DNA of 5,423 nucleotides from Candidatus Zixiibacteriota bacterium. Its GTDB lineage: Bacteria; Zixibacteria; MSB-5A5; WJJR01. Each line of letters opens with the position of its first letter. The stretch's first letter is position 1. Of the stretch, positions 1 through 5,220 are shown in pieces. The notes under the pieces are model-generated. The model did not search any database, was not told where the DNA came from, and worked only from the letters and a program-made list of their open reading frames with translations. The position numbers were made by a program, and so were the translations under genes. The stretch spans positions 1 to 5,423 of the forward strand of contig JAGVEK010000312.1 of NCBI GenBank assembly GCA_020058315.1. The letters are read 5' to 3'.

Positions 1-273
1 GAAGTCCGGCGTCTGCGACAGTTCGTCGAGCAAACTCTGGCGGCGGCGCTCCAGTTCGCGTGAGCGGCGCATGGCCTTTTCCTGTTCGAGGATATTGGCC
101 TGCAGGTCTGCGATGTTTCCCTCGACCAGATGGCGCTGCTGGTTCCGAAGCAGAATCAGAATACGCTCGCAATGCTCGGCCTCTTCGGCCACGGCGGAGA
201 CAAGTTGTTCGAGAAGTTCCTTCACGGTGCTGTTGTCCAATCGGTTGGTCTGATGGTTCTCGGGGCCGGCCAT
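1..273 (-). CDS. flgN: FlgN-like flagellar export chaperone, 5' part (runs off left edge)
   Basis: FlgN is a cytosolic, mostly helical chaperone that holds the hook-filament junction proteins FlgK and FlgL and delivers them to the flagellar type III export gate. The 91 visible codons read as an uninterrupted amphipathic helix: the N-terminal part has a KELLEQLVSAVAEEAEHCER stretch, followed by ILLLRNQQRHLVEGN-type leucine/glutamine-rich sequence, then EQEKAMRRSRELERRRQSLL. This is the FlgN family pattern (long helix, 'LL..qq..Lveg' core, then an Arg-rich second helix). The frame is open to base 1, so the C-terminus is missing. I chose the ATG at 271-273 because AGGA lies 5 nt before it; an in-frame ATG at 298-300 has no Shine-Dalgarno sequence but would add nine residues. 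Position directly after flgJ fits the usual flgJ-(flgM)-flgN-flgK-flgL order. Identification rests on weakly conserved coiled-coil sequence plus context. Confidence 0.8.
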   Translation of the reverse strand, partial: MAGPENHQTNRLDNSTVKELLEQLVSAVAEEAEHCERILILLRNQQRHLVEGNIADLQANILEQEKAMRRSRELERRRQSLLDELSQTPDF

Positions 274-314
274 CGTGGTCCTGGCCCTGCCTCTGCTCAT
301 ATTATCGGACGCGG

Positions 315-340
315 CGGGACGAAGGCCCACTGTCGTCCCG
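315..340 (-). other. Intercistronic stem-loop between flgJ and flgN
   Basis: A perfect 8-bp inverted repeat (CGGGACGA at 315-322 and TCGTCCCG at 333-340) encloses a 10-nt loop, between the flgJ stop and the flgN start. No T-run follows it in the direction of transcription, so it does not look like an intrinsic terminator. An mRNA-stability or processing hairpin is possible; its function is unknown. Confidence 0.45.
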
Positions 341-347
341 AACTGAC

Positions 348-773
348 CTAACTCCCCTTATTCACCGGCGCGGTAGGGACCAGCGGACGGAATGAGCGGT
401 CGCTTGCACGGGGGATCGGACGGTCGGCCGCCTTGACGCTGTCCAGACTCGAGGGAATATGTCGTTGCATCGACCGATAGAGCATGTCGCCCAATCCAAT
501 CCCCCCTTGTTTTGCCAGATCGTCCGCCAGCCGTTCCGATGCTACATCAAGCATAATCTCGCCGCCCATGGACTTCCCTTGTTCTGTTCTGTGTACAGTC
601 GATTGCATGGTCGCAAGCAACTGCGACAGGAACAGCGCCTCGAATTCTCCGGCGGCTTTGCGAAGTTTCAGCAATTGGGTCGCTTGAGTTTCAACAGGAG
701 CCGGTTGCTGCGCACGCGGCGGTGCGTGCGGGACCGTGAAATCGGGCGTCACTTGACGAATGGGTTCGGTCAT
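348..773 (-). CDS. flgJ: FlgJ-type rod-binding (rod cap) protein, single domain
   Basis: The 141-residue protein matches the N-terminal rod-binding domain of FlgJ, which is exported to the periplasm and helps the rod polymerise. The conserved block spans about residues 37-104: LRKAAGEFEALFLSQLLATM, then GGEIMLDVASERLADDLAK and GGIGLGDMLYRSM, the characteristic 'FE.lfl..ll..m' and 'y.sml...la..la..gGiGla..ly' pattern. Residues 1-35 and 105-141 are Pro/Ser/Arg-rich and probably disordered. Salmonella FlgJ (about 316 aa) has a C-terminal peptidoglycan hydrolase; none is encoded here, so another enzyme must open the wall for the rod. The ATG at 771-773 follows GGTGA (780-784) with 6 nt between. 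A 147-bp gap separates it from flgI, unusually long for this operon and largely occupied by a repeat element. The stop is TAG. Confidence 0.9.
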   Translation of the reverse strand: MTEPIRQVTPDFTVPHAPPRAQQPAPVETQATQLLKLRKAAGEFEALFLSQLLATMQSTVHRTEQGKSMGGEIMLDVASERLADDLAKQGGIGLGDMLYRSMQRHIPSSLDSVKAADRPIPRASDRSFRPLVPTAPVNKGS

Positions 774-777
774 TTTT

Positions 778-877
778 TGTCACCGCAAGGGGCGTCGCTC
801 GTGGCATTGCGAGGGCGTATGCAACATGCCCGTACGGAAGCGAACACAGCGGATCCTTCGCTCCGCTCAGGATGACA
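778..877. repeat. REP/MITE-like palindromic element in the flgI-flgJ gap
   Basis: This stretch is bounded by imperfect inverted ends: TGTCACC at 778-784 and GGATGACA at 870-877 (reverse complement TGTCATCC). Inside, GGCATTGC (803-810) can pair with GCAACATGCC (821-830) around a 10-nt loop, with a two-base bulge. Next to the right end is the core described separately. The length of about 100 bp accounts for most of the 147-bp gap between flgI and flgJ, whereas the other gaps in the operon are about 50 bp or less. No ORF of its own is credible. The exact boundaries are my estimate from symmetry. A non-autonomous mobile palindrome or REP-type unit is the best reading. Confidence 0.5.
851..877 (-). 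repeat. Conserved core of the palindromic repeat (TGTCATCCTGAGCG... type)
   Basis: Read on the minus strand, this begins TGTCATCCTGAGCGGAGCGA and ends AAGGATCC. The outer pentamers ATCCT and AGGAT (869-873 and 853-857 on the plus strand) are complementary around a GAGCG direct duplication. From memory, closely similar 'GTCATCCTGAGCGAAGCGAAGGAT' units are dispersed between genes in many environmental bacterial genomes. I could not search for other copies, and there is only one in this window. Confidence 0.55.
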
Positions 878-920
878 AGATGACCTCACGATCTGACACG
901 ACCACATTTGGGGCACCCTT

Positions 921-2060
921 CTATAGAATGATCAGTTCCGCGCGCAGCGCACCGGCCTGCTTCAACGCTTGAAAAATCGCGATGATGTCGCGCGGGGTGG
1001 CGCCGATGGCATTCAGGCTTTCAGCCACTTCCTGGATGTTGGTCGTCGCCGGGAGGAGAATCACTCGCGCGTCCTTTTCGGTGATGCTGACATCGCTCAC
1101 CTTTTCGGTCACGGTTTCTCCCTTTAGAGATAAGGGCGCGGGCTGGCTGATGACCGGCTGCGTTATGATCTGCACCGTGATATCGCCGTGGGCGACGGCG
1201 ACGGGGGCGATCGTCACATTCTGCCCCGCGACAATCGTTCCGGTCTTCTCGTTGATCACCACGCGCGCGACGACATCCGGCTCGATGGTGAGTGCCTCGA
1301 GTTCTGAGATGAATTCAGCACGGCGCTGAGAATCTGCGTACTCGGCCGGAATCGAGACTTCGATCACAGACGGTTTATTCGCCTCTGCGACCGAACCCCA
1401 GCGCTGGGAAATCACATCCGCAACACGGCGGGCCGTGGTCCAGTCGGGATCCTGCAGGACCAGCTCAAGACGTGATGGGTCGTTGGGCAGTTTGAAGACC
1501 GGCGTCTCGACCGTCCCCCCACTCGGCACCCGTCCTACGAGAGTGTAATTCTTGGAGACGCTGGACCCCTGGGACTCCACGGCAACGCCGCCGGTCGAAA
1601 CGGGGCCCTGTGCATAGGCGTGCACGGTACCGTCCATTGCCGCCAGGGGGGTCAAAAGGAGCGTGCCCCCACGGAGGCTTTTGGAATCCCCAACGGACGA
1701 AACAGTTACGTCGAATCGTTCGCCACGGATCAGGGCTTCGGTCAGTGTCGCCGAAACCATCACCGCCGCCACGTTCTTGACTTTGACCTGCTGCGGGTCG
1801 ACGGTGATTCCCATTCGGCGCATCATATTGGCCAAACTCTGGGTCGTGAACCCCGTCCCCTGCCCATCACCGGTTCCCTGCAACCCAATCACCAGACCGT
1901 ATCCAAAAAGAGAGGCGGTGCTGGCACCCGCGATGTGCGATATGTCTTTGAGACGGACCCCGGCTTTTGCGCAACTCAGAGGCATGACAAGAAGCGCGGC
2001 AAGGGCGAAAACAAAGAACATCCCGCCGGAACCAGAGTCGTCTTTTGATCTTTCAGGCAC
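921..2060 (-). CDS. flgI: Flagellar P-ring protein FlgI
   Basis: FlgI forms the periplasmic P ring, the peptidoglycan-level bushing around the rod. The assignment is secure: after a hydrophobic signal sequence (MFFVFALAALLVMPLS) the mature protein begins GVRLKDISHIAG and continues with the hallmark GYGLVIGLQGTGDGQGTG and FTTQSLANMMRRMGI, then VKVKNVAAVMVSATL. The C-terminal 'GAT..DIIAIFQALKQAGAL' ending is also standard. The product is Sec-exported, with predicted cleavage after AKA. The start is the weak point. GTG at 2058-2060 is chosen because GAAGGGA ends 6 nt upstream, giving 379 aa; in-frame ATGs at 2081 and 2087 lack a Shine-Dalgarno sequence, and ATG 2021 would give a family-typical 366 aa but with no basic n-region. 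Continuing the frame upstream into flgH (to 2201) is not credible. flgH ends 52 bp upstream and flgA, its chaperone gene, is two genes upstream. The stop is TAG. Confidence 0.95.
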   Translation of the reverse strand: MPERSKDDSGSGGMFFVFALAALLVMPLSCAKAGVRLKDISHIAGASTASLFGYGLVIGLQGTGDGQGTGFTTQSLANMMRRMGITVDPQQVKVKNVAAVMVSATLTEALIRGERFDVTVSSVGDSKSLRGGTLLLTPLAAMDGTVHAYAQGPVSTGGVAVESQGSSVSKNYTLVGRVPSGGTVETPVFKLPNDPSRLELVLQDPDWTTARRVADVISQRWGSVAEANKPSVIEVSIPAEYADSQRRAEFISELEALTIEPDVVARVVINEKTGTIVAGQNVTIAPVAVAHGDITVQIITQPVISQPAPLSLKGETVTEKVSDVSITEKDARVILLPATTNIQEVAESLNAIGATPRDIIAIFQALKQAGALRAELIIL

Positions 2061-2112
2061 GTTGTGTCCCTTCTCTTCCATGAGCATCGAATGCCATCTA
2101 TCCGCCGGTTCC

Positions 2113-2745
2113 TCAGAACATCCAGTTGAGGAAGCGCATGATCCATCCGGGTTTGCCGCCGTTGCTGGCAGAACCCTTGCCGCGATAGGTGAACTGCGCA
2201 TCGCCGATCAGACTTGAATTGATTGTGTTGTTCGGACCAATGTCCTCGGGACGCACGACACCGGTCAGGATCAGCATTTCCTTGTCGGTATTGATACCGA
2301 TGACACGTGTTCCTTCGATGACGAGATCGCCATTGTTGCGAACACCGGCGATGTGCACTGTCATGGTGGCTTTGAGCGAACCGGAGCGCGCGGTTTGCCC
2401 TTCGTTGTTCGACTGGTTCTCCGATGTGCCGGTCGCACCGAAGTTGGGAATGAGGTCGAAGATGTTCCCAAAACCGGGGCCCGCATTGAGGTCGAATTTG
2501 CCGCTTTTCTTCACGTCGGTTTTCACCGCGTTTTGTGCGATCGCAGATTCGTCAATCAGGACCGTCAGCAGGTCACCGACGCTTTGCGCCTTGATATCCG
2601 AAAACATCGATGCGCTCCGCAACTGTGCGAGAGATGCAGCGCCTGCGGCAACGGTGGACAGAACGAAGAACAGCAACAAGAGTATCCAGAAGAATCCCGA
2701 CTGGGAGTCTCTGGCCGTTTGGTGGTGTTCCGCTTTTTGTCTCAT
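2113..2745 (-). CDS. flgH: Flagellar L-ring protein FlgH, variant without lipobox
   Basis: FlgH builds the outer-membrane L ring around the distal rod. The 210-residue product shows the family core: SMFSDIKAQSVGDLLTVLID (residues 46-65), then GSLKATMTVHIAGVRNNGDL (122-141), VIEGTRVIGIN, and LTGVVRPEDIGPNNTINSSL (160-179), ending GWIMRFLNWMF. The N-terminus has a basic region and the hydrophobic stretch FFWILLLLFFVLSTVAAGAA (residues 18-37). There is no cysteine anywhere in the protein, so it cannot be the lipoprotein that enteric FlgH is; signal peptidase I cleavage near AGA/A is inferred. The linker between signal and core is also much shorter than in Salmonella. ATG 2743-2745 is chosen for the strong AAGGAG 8 nt upstream; a GTG at 2769 in the same frame lies upstream of that site. 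It follows flgA by 51 bp. Confidence 0.95.
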   Translation of the reverse strand: MRQKAEHHQTARDSQSGFFWILLLLFFVLSTVAAGAASLAQLRSASMFSDIKAQSVGDLLTVLIDESAIAQNAVKTDVKKSGKFDLNAGPGFGNIFDLIPNFGATGTSENQSNNEGQTARSGSLKATMTVHIAGVRNNGDLVIEGTRVIGINTDKEMLILTGVVRPEDIGPNNTINSSLIGDAQFTYRGKGSASNGGKPGWIMRFLNWMF

Positions 2746-2753
2746 GGCTTGCG

Positions 2754-2759
2754 CTCCTT
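2754..2759 (-). promoter_or_regulatory. Shine-Dalgarno site of flgH
   Basis: The minus strand reads AAGGAG here, 8 nt before the ATG at 2743-2745. It settles the flgH start against the upstream in-frame GTG at 2767-2769. Confidence 0.8.
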
Positions 2760-2768
2760 CAGAAAACA

Positions 2769-2786
2769 CCGGACCGGACTGTCCGG
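2769..2786 (-). other. Small stem-loop between flgA and flgH
   Basis: CCGGAC (2769-2774) and GTCCGG (2781-2786) form a 6-bp GC-rich stem with a 6-nt loop, lying between the flgA stop and the flgH ribosome-binding site. In the direction of transcription the short T-rich stretch TGTTTTCT follows. It is too weak to call a terminator; partial attenuation or mRNA processing is possible. Confidence 0.3.
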
Positions 2787-2796
2787 ATCAACCTTC

Positions 2797-3615
2797 CTAT
2801 GGCCAAATGGGCCGCACGGTTGAAGCGCTGACCACCATGGCGGAAATCAGCCGCTGCCGTTCACCCAGCTTGACGAGAATTTTCTGATCGGGATAACCAT
2901 CCTCCACCGCCACTGCCTGTGTGGAGGCGCGGACAGTGCCGGCTGCGTAGGTCATTGTCACGCGATCGCCGCGACGGATCAGCGGCACATCGGCCAGCGC
3001 CCGCCGGTCGAGAGCCTGGCCGGCACCGATCATGCGCAGCACGCGTCTTCCGACGACAGAGTCAGCGTCCGTGACCGCCCAATCGATCATTTTGGTGACT
3101 TCGAACCGCTCGCGCTTGATGTCTTCCGGACGAATCACGTCGAAGCGTTGCAGGCGGCGCGTCGTGACCAGCGCTCTGGCATAAATCGAGACCCGAACGG
3201 GCACTGCGACCGTGGCAATCGTGGTTTGGGCGCTATCGCAGGAGGCGCGCACCGTGACAGGCCCGATCGCGTCGTCGAACTCTGGGATCTCGACGCGAAA
3301 CGCAGTGGCGCGGCTGCAGCGGTCCGGAACCCGTGTCATGTGGTAGGTGATTTCGATGTCGGATGCGGCGTATCCATTGCGTGCACAAACGGCCGTCTGC
3401 ACGGCGTCCTGCAGTGCGGCGGGCCAGACAGGAACGTCGGCCGCGCTGCCGCTGGCGAGTCCGGTCAGGATGGAAATCGCGAGGACTGCGACCATTGCGG
3501 AAGACACGGGTCTGAAGACCCGTGGCACCAAGGCCAGCACACGGTAAGACACGGGTCTGAAGACCCGTGGCACCCTCAGAGATGAGGTGATTCTGAAAGC
3601 GAGTGATTTCATCAT
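2797..3615 (-). CDS. flgA: FlgA, P-ring assembly chaperone, with repeat-encoded insertion in its N-terminus
   Basis: FlgA is a periplasmic chaperone needed for FlgI to assemble into the P ring. Of 272 residues, about 146-208 form the SAF-type domain (RRLQRFDVIRPEDIKRERFE, then VVGRRVLRMIGAGQALDRRA). The C-terminal beta domain starts at PLIRRGDRVTMTY and has the usual AVEDGYPDQKILVKL segment. The start ATG (3613-3615) shares its A with the flgG stop (TGATG), implying translational coupling; a second ATG follows at once. The N-terminus is odd: MMKSLAFRITSS looks like a signal n-region, but residues 15-23 and 30-38 are the same nonapeptide VPRVFRPVS, encoded by two identical palindromic DNA repeats. 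Only after these comes the hydrophobic core MVAVLAISILTGLASGSA (41-58). An alternative start at ATG 3493-3495 would leave the repeats untranslated but has no Shine-Dalgarno sequence and no basic n-region. FlgA identity is secure from domain pattern and context. Confidence 0.9.
   Translation of the reverse strand: MMKSLAFRITSSLRVPRVFRPVSYRVLALVPRVFRPVSSAMVAVLAISILTGLASGSAADVPVWPAALQDAVQTAVCARNGYAASDIEITYHMTRVPDRCSRATAFRVEIPEFDDAIGPVTVRASCDSAQTTIATVAVPVRVSIYARALVTTRRLQRFDVIRPEDIKRERFEVTKMIDWAVTDADSVVGRRVLRMIGAGQALDRRALADVPLIRRGDRVTMTYAAGTVRASTQAVAVEDGYPDQKILVKLGERQRLISAMVVSASTVRPIWP
3501..3529. repeat. 29-bp palindromic repeat, copy 1, inside flgA
   Basis: The unit is AAGAC followed by a hairpin and GGCACC tail on the plus strand. 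CACGGGTCT (3505-3513) is complementary to AGACCCGTG (3516-3524), in practice an 8-bp stem with a TGAA loop. It is identical over 29 bp to copy 2, and codes for VPRVFRPVS on the flgA strand. Such near-perfect symmetry is not expected of coding sequence and points to an inserted REP-like palindrome. Confidence 0.85.
3546..3574. repeat. 29-bp palindromic repeat, copy 2, inside flgA
   Basis: This is identical to copy 1 and in the same orientation. The repeat period is 45 bp (15 codons), so both are read in the same frame; the 16 bp between them encodes the YRVLAL linker. The arms are CACGGGTCT at 3550-3558 and AGACCCGTG at 3561-3569. Confidence 0.85.
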
Positions 3616-4403
3616 CAGCGCTTCAATTGGTTGGCGATACTGGACATTTCGTCGGACGTCTGGATGGCTTTCGCGTTGATTTCGTATGTCCGCTGAGCGA
3701 TGATCATATTGACCATCTCATCCACGACCTCGACATTCGACATTTCCAAATAACCCTGCGCCAGTTCGCCAAATCCGCTTTCGCTGGGATTGCCGAGAAT
3801 TGGATCGCCTGCGGAGATTGATGCGACGTAGAGATTATGTCCGATCGCCTGCATTCCTGAGGGATTGAGGAACTTGGCCAGTTGGAGTTGCCCGACTTCC
3901 TGCGGCTCGGTCTGCTTGGGGAGGGTCACCTGCACCTTGCCATCGATGCTGATCGAAATCGAGACGGCATCCTGCGGGATCGTAATCTCAGGCGACACGA
4001 AGAATCCATCCGACGTGACCAGCCGTCCATCGCCAGAGACCTTGAACGAGCCATCACGCGAGTAGGCGGTCGATCCATCCGGCAACTGAATCTGGAAGAA
4101 GCCAATCCCCTGGATCGCCACATCGAGCGGATTGTCGGTGGGCGAGAGATCGCCCTCGGAGAACATGCGGGTCGTCGCGATCGGCTTGGAGCCGTAACCG
4201 ATCTCGAGATTGACCGGCACGACATTCGCCGTGGAGACATTGGTTCCGGCACGGCGGACTTTGTCGTACAGAACATCCTGGAACTCCACCTTGGATTTCT
4301 TGAATCCGGTCGTGTTGATGTTCGCCAGGTTGTTGGCGATTGTATCGATGTTCAACTGCTGGGCGATCATCCCCGATGCCGCAGTGCGCAGTGCCTTGAT
4401 CAT
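3615..4403 (-). CDS. flgG: Flagellar distal rod protein FlgG
   Basis: FlgG polymerises into the distal rod, the drive shaft that passes through the P and L rings. The 262-aa length equals that of well-studied homologues. The N-terminus MIKALRTAASGMIAQQLNID with TIANNLANINTTGFKK is the flagellar rod/hook 'TAASGM...NNLANvnTtGfK' signature that forms the D0 coiled coil. The middle has the GFFQIQLPDGSTAYSRDGSF motif (D1/D2 beta region) and the C-terminus EMVNMIIAQRTYEINAKAIQ is the matching D0 helix. There is no cleaved signal peptide, as expected for a type III export substrate. ATG 4401-4403 has AGAGGAG (4411-4417) 7 nt upstream. It lies 43 bp after flgF and overlaps flgA by 1 bp. Confidence 0.97.
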   Translation of the reverse strand: MIKALRTAASGMIAQQLNIDTIANNLANINTTGFKKSKVEFQDVLYDKVRRAGTNVSTANVVPVNLEIGYGSKPIATTRMFSEGDLSPTDNPLDVAIQGIGFFQIQLPDGSTAYSRDGSFKVSGDGRLVTSDGFFVSPEITIPQDAVSISISIDGKVQVTLPKQTEPQEVGQLQLAKFLNPSGMQAIGHNLYVASISAGDPILGNPSESGFGELAQGYLEMSNVEVVDEMVNMIIAQRTYEINAKAIQTSDEMSSIANQLKR

Positions 4404-4446
4404 ATTGCTGCTCCTCTAAAGGTCACACAGATCGACATACTATCCG

Positions 4447-5181
4447 TTAGATTGGAACTCTCCCAAGTTCGTTGACAGCCTTGCCCAGAGTCTCGTCTTG
4501 CATCTGGATGGCTTTCTGACCGGATTCGAAATAGCGGTAGGTCGTGATCATATCGACCATTTCTTCAATGGTGCTGACATTGGAACCTTCGAGAAATCCC
4601 TGCCGAATGGCGTTGGTCGGGACGGCTTCCGGTGTGACGCCCCCGGTTCCAACAGCCAGGAGCGACGATCCGGCCCTGACCAGCACTTTGGGGTCAGCAA
4701 ACTGGACGATGCGGAGCGATCCGACCTCGCGCCCATCGACAGAGACGGCACCAGCCTCCGAAACCGTGATTGTCCCCGCCGGCAACTGTAGTTGGCCATT
4801 GGTTCCGAGAACGGGATTCCCGTCCGCTGTGGTCAGAACGCCGTCAGGAGAGATATCGAAATGCCCGTTTCGGGTATACCGCTCCCCTTCCGGAGTTGAC
4901 ACTGCAAAGAATCCATCGCCTGCGATTGCGAAATCGAGGGCGTGATCGGTACGCTCCATTGTCCCTTGTGAAAAATCGATGGCGGTGACGGCGCGCGGTG
5001 GCATCTGCCAGTCGGCCTCCCCTTTCATCAATTTCACCTGCGCACGTGACAGATCCTCAAGGAATACCCGGTCACGCTTGAACCCGGCCGAAGAAGAGTT
5101 GGCCAGGTTGTTCGCGATGGCTTCCTGCTTTCTCACGCGGGGTATCATCCCCGACGCGGCTGCGGCAATTCCTCTCAGCAC
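4447..5181 (-). CDS. flgF: Flagellar proximal rod protein FlgF
   Basis: FlgF is a proximal-rod component exported by the flagellar type III system. The 244-aa product starts (M)LRGIAAAASGMIPRVRKQE, then AIANNLANSSSAGFKRDRVF, the rod-family N-terminal D0 helix. The centre has ALDFAIAGDGFFAVSTPEGE and RYTRNGHFDISPDGVL, and the C-terminal helix is EMVDMITTYRYFESGQKAIQ. Its place just before flgG and its shorter length favour FlgF over a second FlgG-like protein. The start is GTG at 5179-5181: GGAGGT (5187-5192) lies 5 nt upstream, and the family's N-terminus begins exactly there. The same frame stays open upstream to 5334, but that would cross the sigma-54 promoter and add sequence unlike any rod protein. 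It is the first gene of the operon as seen here. The stop is TAA. Confidence 0.93.
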   Translation of the reverse strand: MLRGIAAAASGMIPRVRKQEAIANNLANSSSAGFKRDRVFLEDLSRAQVKLMKGEADWQMPPRAVTAIDFSQGTMERTDHALDFAIAGDGFFAVSTPEGERYTRNGHFDISPDGVLTTADGNPVLGTNGQLQLPAGTITVSEAGAVSVDGREVGSLRIVQFADPKVLVRAGSSLLAVGTGGVTPEAVPTNAIRQGFLEGSNVSTIEEMVDMITTYRYFESGQKAIQMQDETLGKAVNELGRVPI

Positions 5182-5186
5182 GTACG

Positions 5187-5192
5187 ACCTCC
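5187..5192 (-). promoter_or_regulatory. Shine-Dalgarno site of flgF
   Basis: GGAGGT on the minus strand lies 5 nt before the GTG codon at 5179-5181. This strong site supports the non-ATG start, and it would fall almost at the 5' end of a transcript from the adjacent sigma-54 promoter. Confidence 0.85.
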
Positions 5193-5204
5193 ACACAGTG
5201 CATT

Positions 5205-5220
5205 GGCAAGCCGTGTGCCG
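5205..5220 (-). promoter_or_regulatory. Sigma-54 (RpoN) promoter driving flgF and the downstream operon
   Basis: The minus strand reads CGGCAC-ACGGC-TTGCC, against the consensus TGGCAC-N5-TTGCW. The invariant GG (5219-5218) and GC (5207-5206) are separated by exactly 10 nt; only the outermost bases differ. The transcript would begin near 5194, leaving a leader of about 13 nt that just contains the GGAGGT site. RpoN control of rod and ring genes is known in Vibrio, Pseudomonas and Campylobacter. Such promoters require an AAA+ activator (FleQ/FlrC/FlgR type), not visible in this window. Confidence 0.75.

Noticed and set aside
315..340. Intrinsic terminator between flgJ and flgN
   Set aside because: The stem is good, but no T-run follows it on the transcribed strand and flgN continues directly after.
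459..875. Plus-strand ORF of 138 codons opposite flgJ
   Set aside because: It is antisense to a well-supported gene, Arg/Leu/His-rich and low in recognisable motifs, as expected of a shadow frame in GC-rich DNA.
2061..2201. Upstream extension of the flgI frame into flgH
   Set aside because: It would overlap flgH by 89 bp, and the added residues (no hydrophobic or family similarity) precede the obvious signal peptide.
2189..2887. Plus-strand ORF of 232 codons opposite flgH
   Set aside because: It mirrors flgH codon structure and spans the flgA-flgH junction; its product has no plausible domain and no ribosome-binding site was evident.
3501..3574. CRISPR array reading of the two 29-bp repeats
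   Set aside because: There are only two copies with a 16-bp spacer, inside a conserved gene, with a nearly perfect palindrome over most of the unit and no cas genes.
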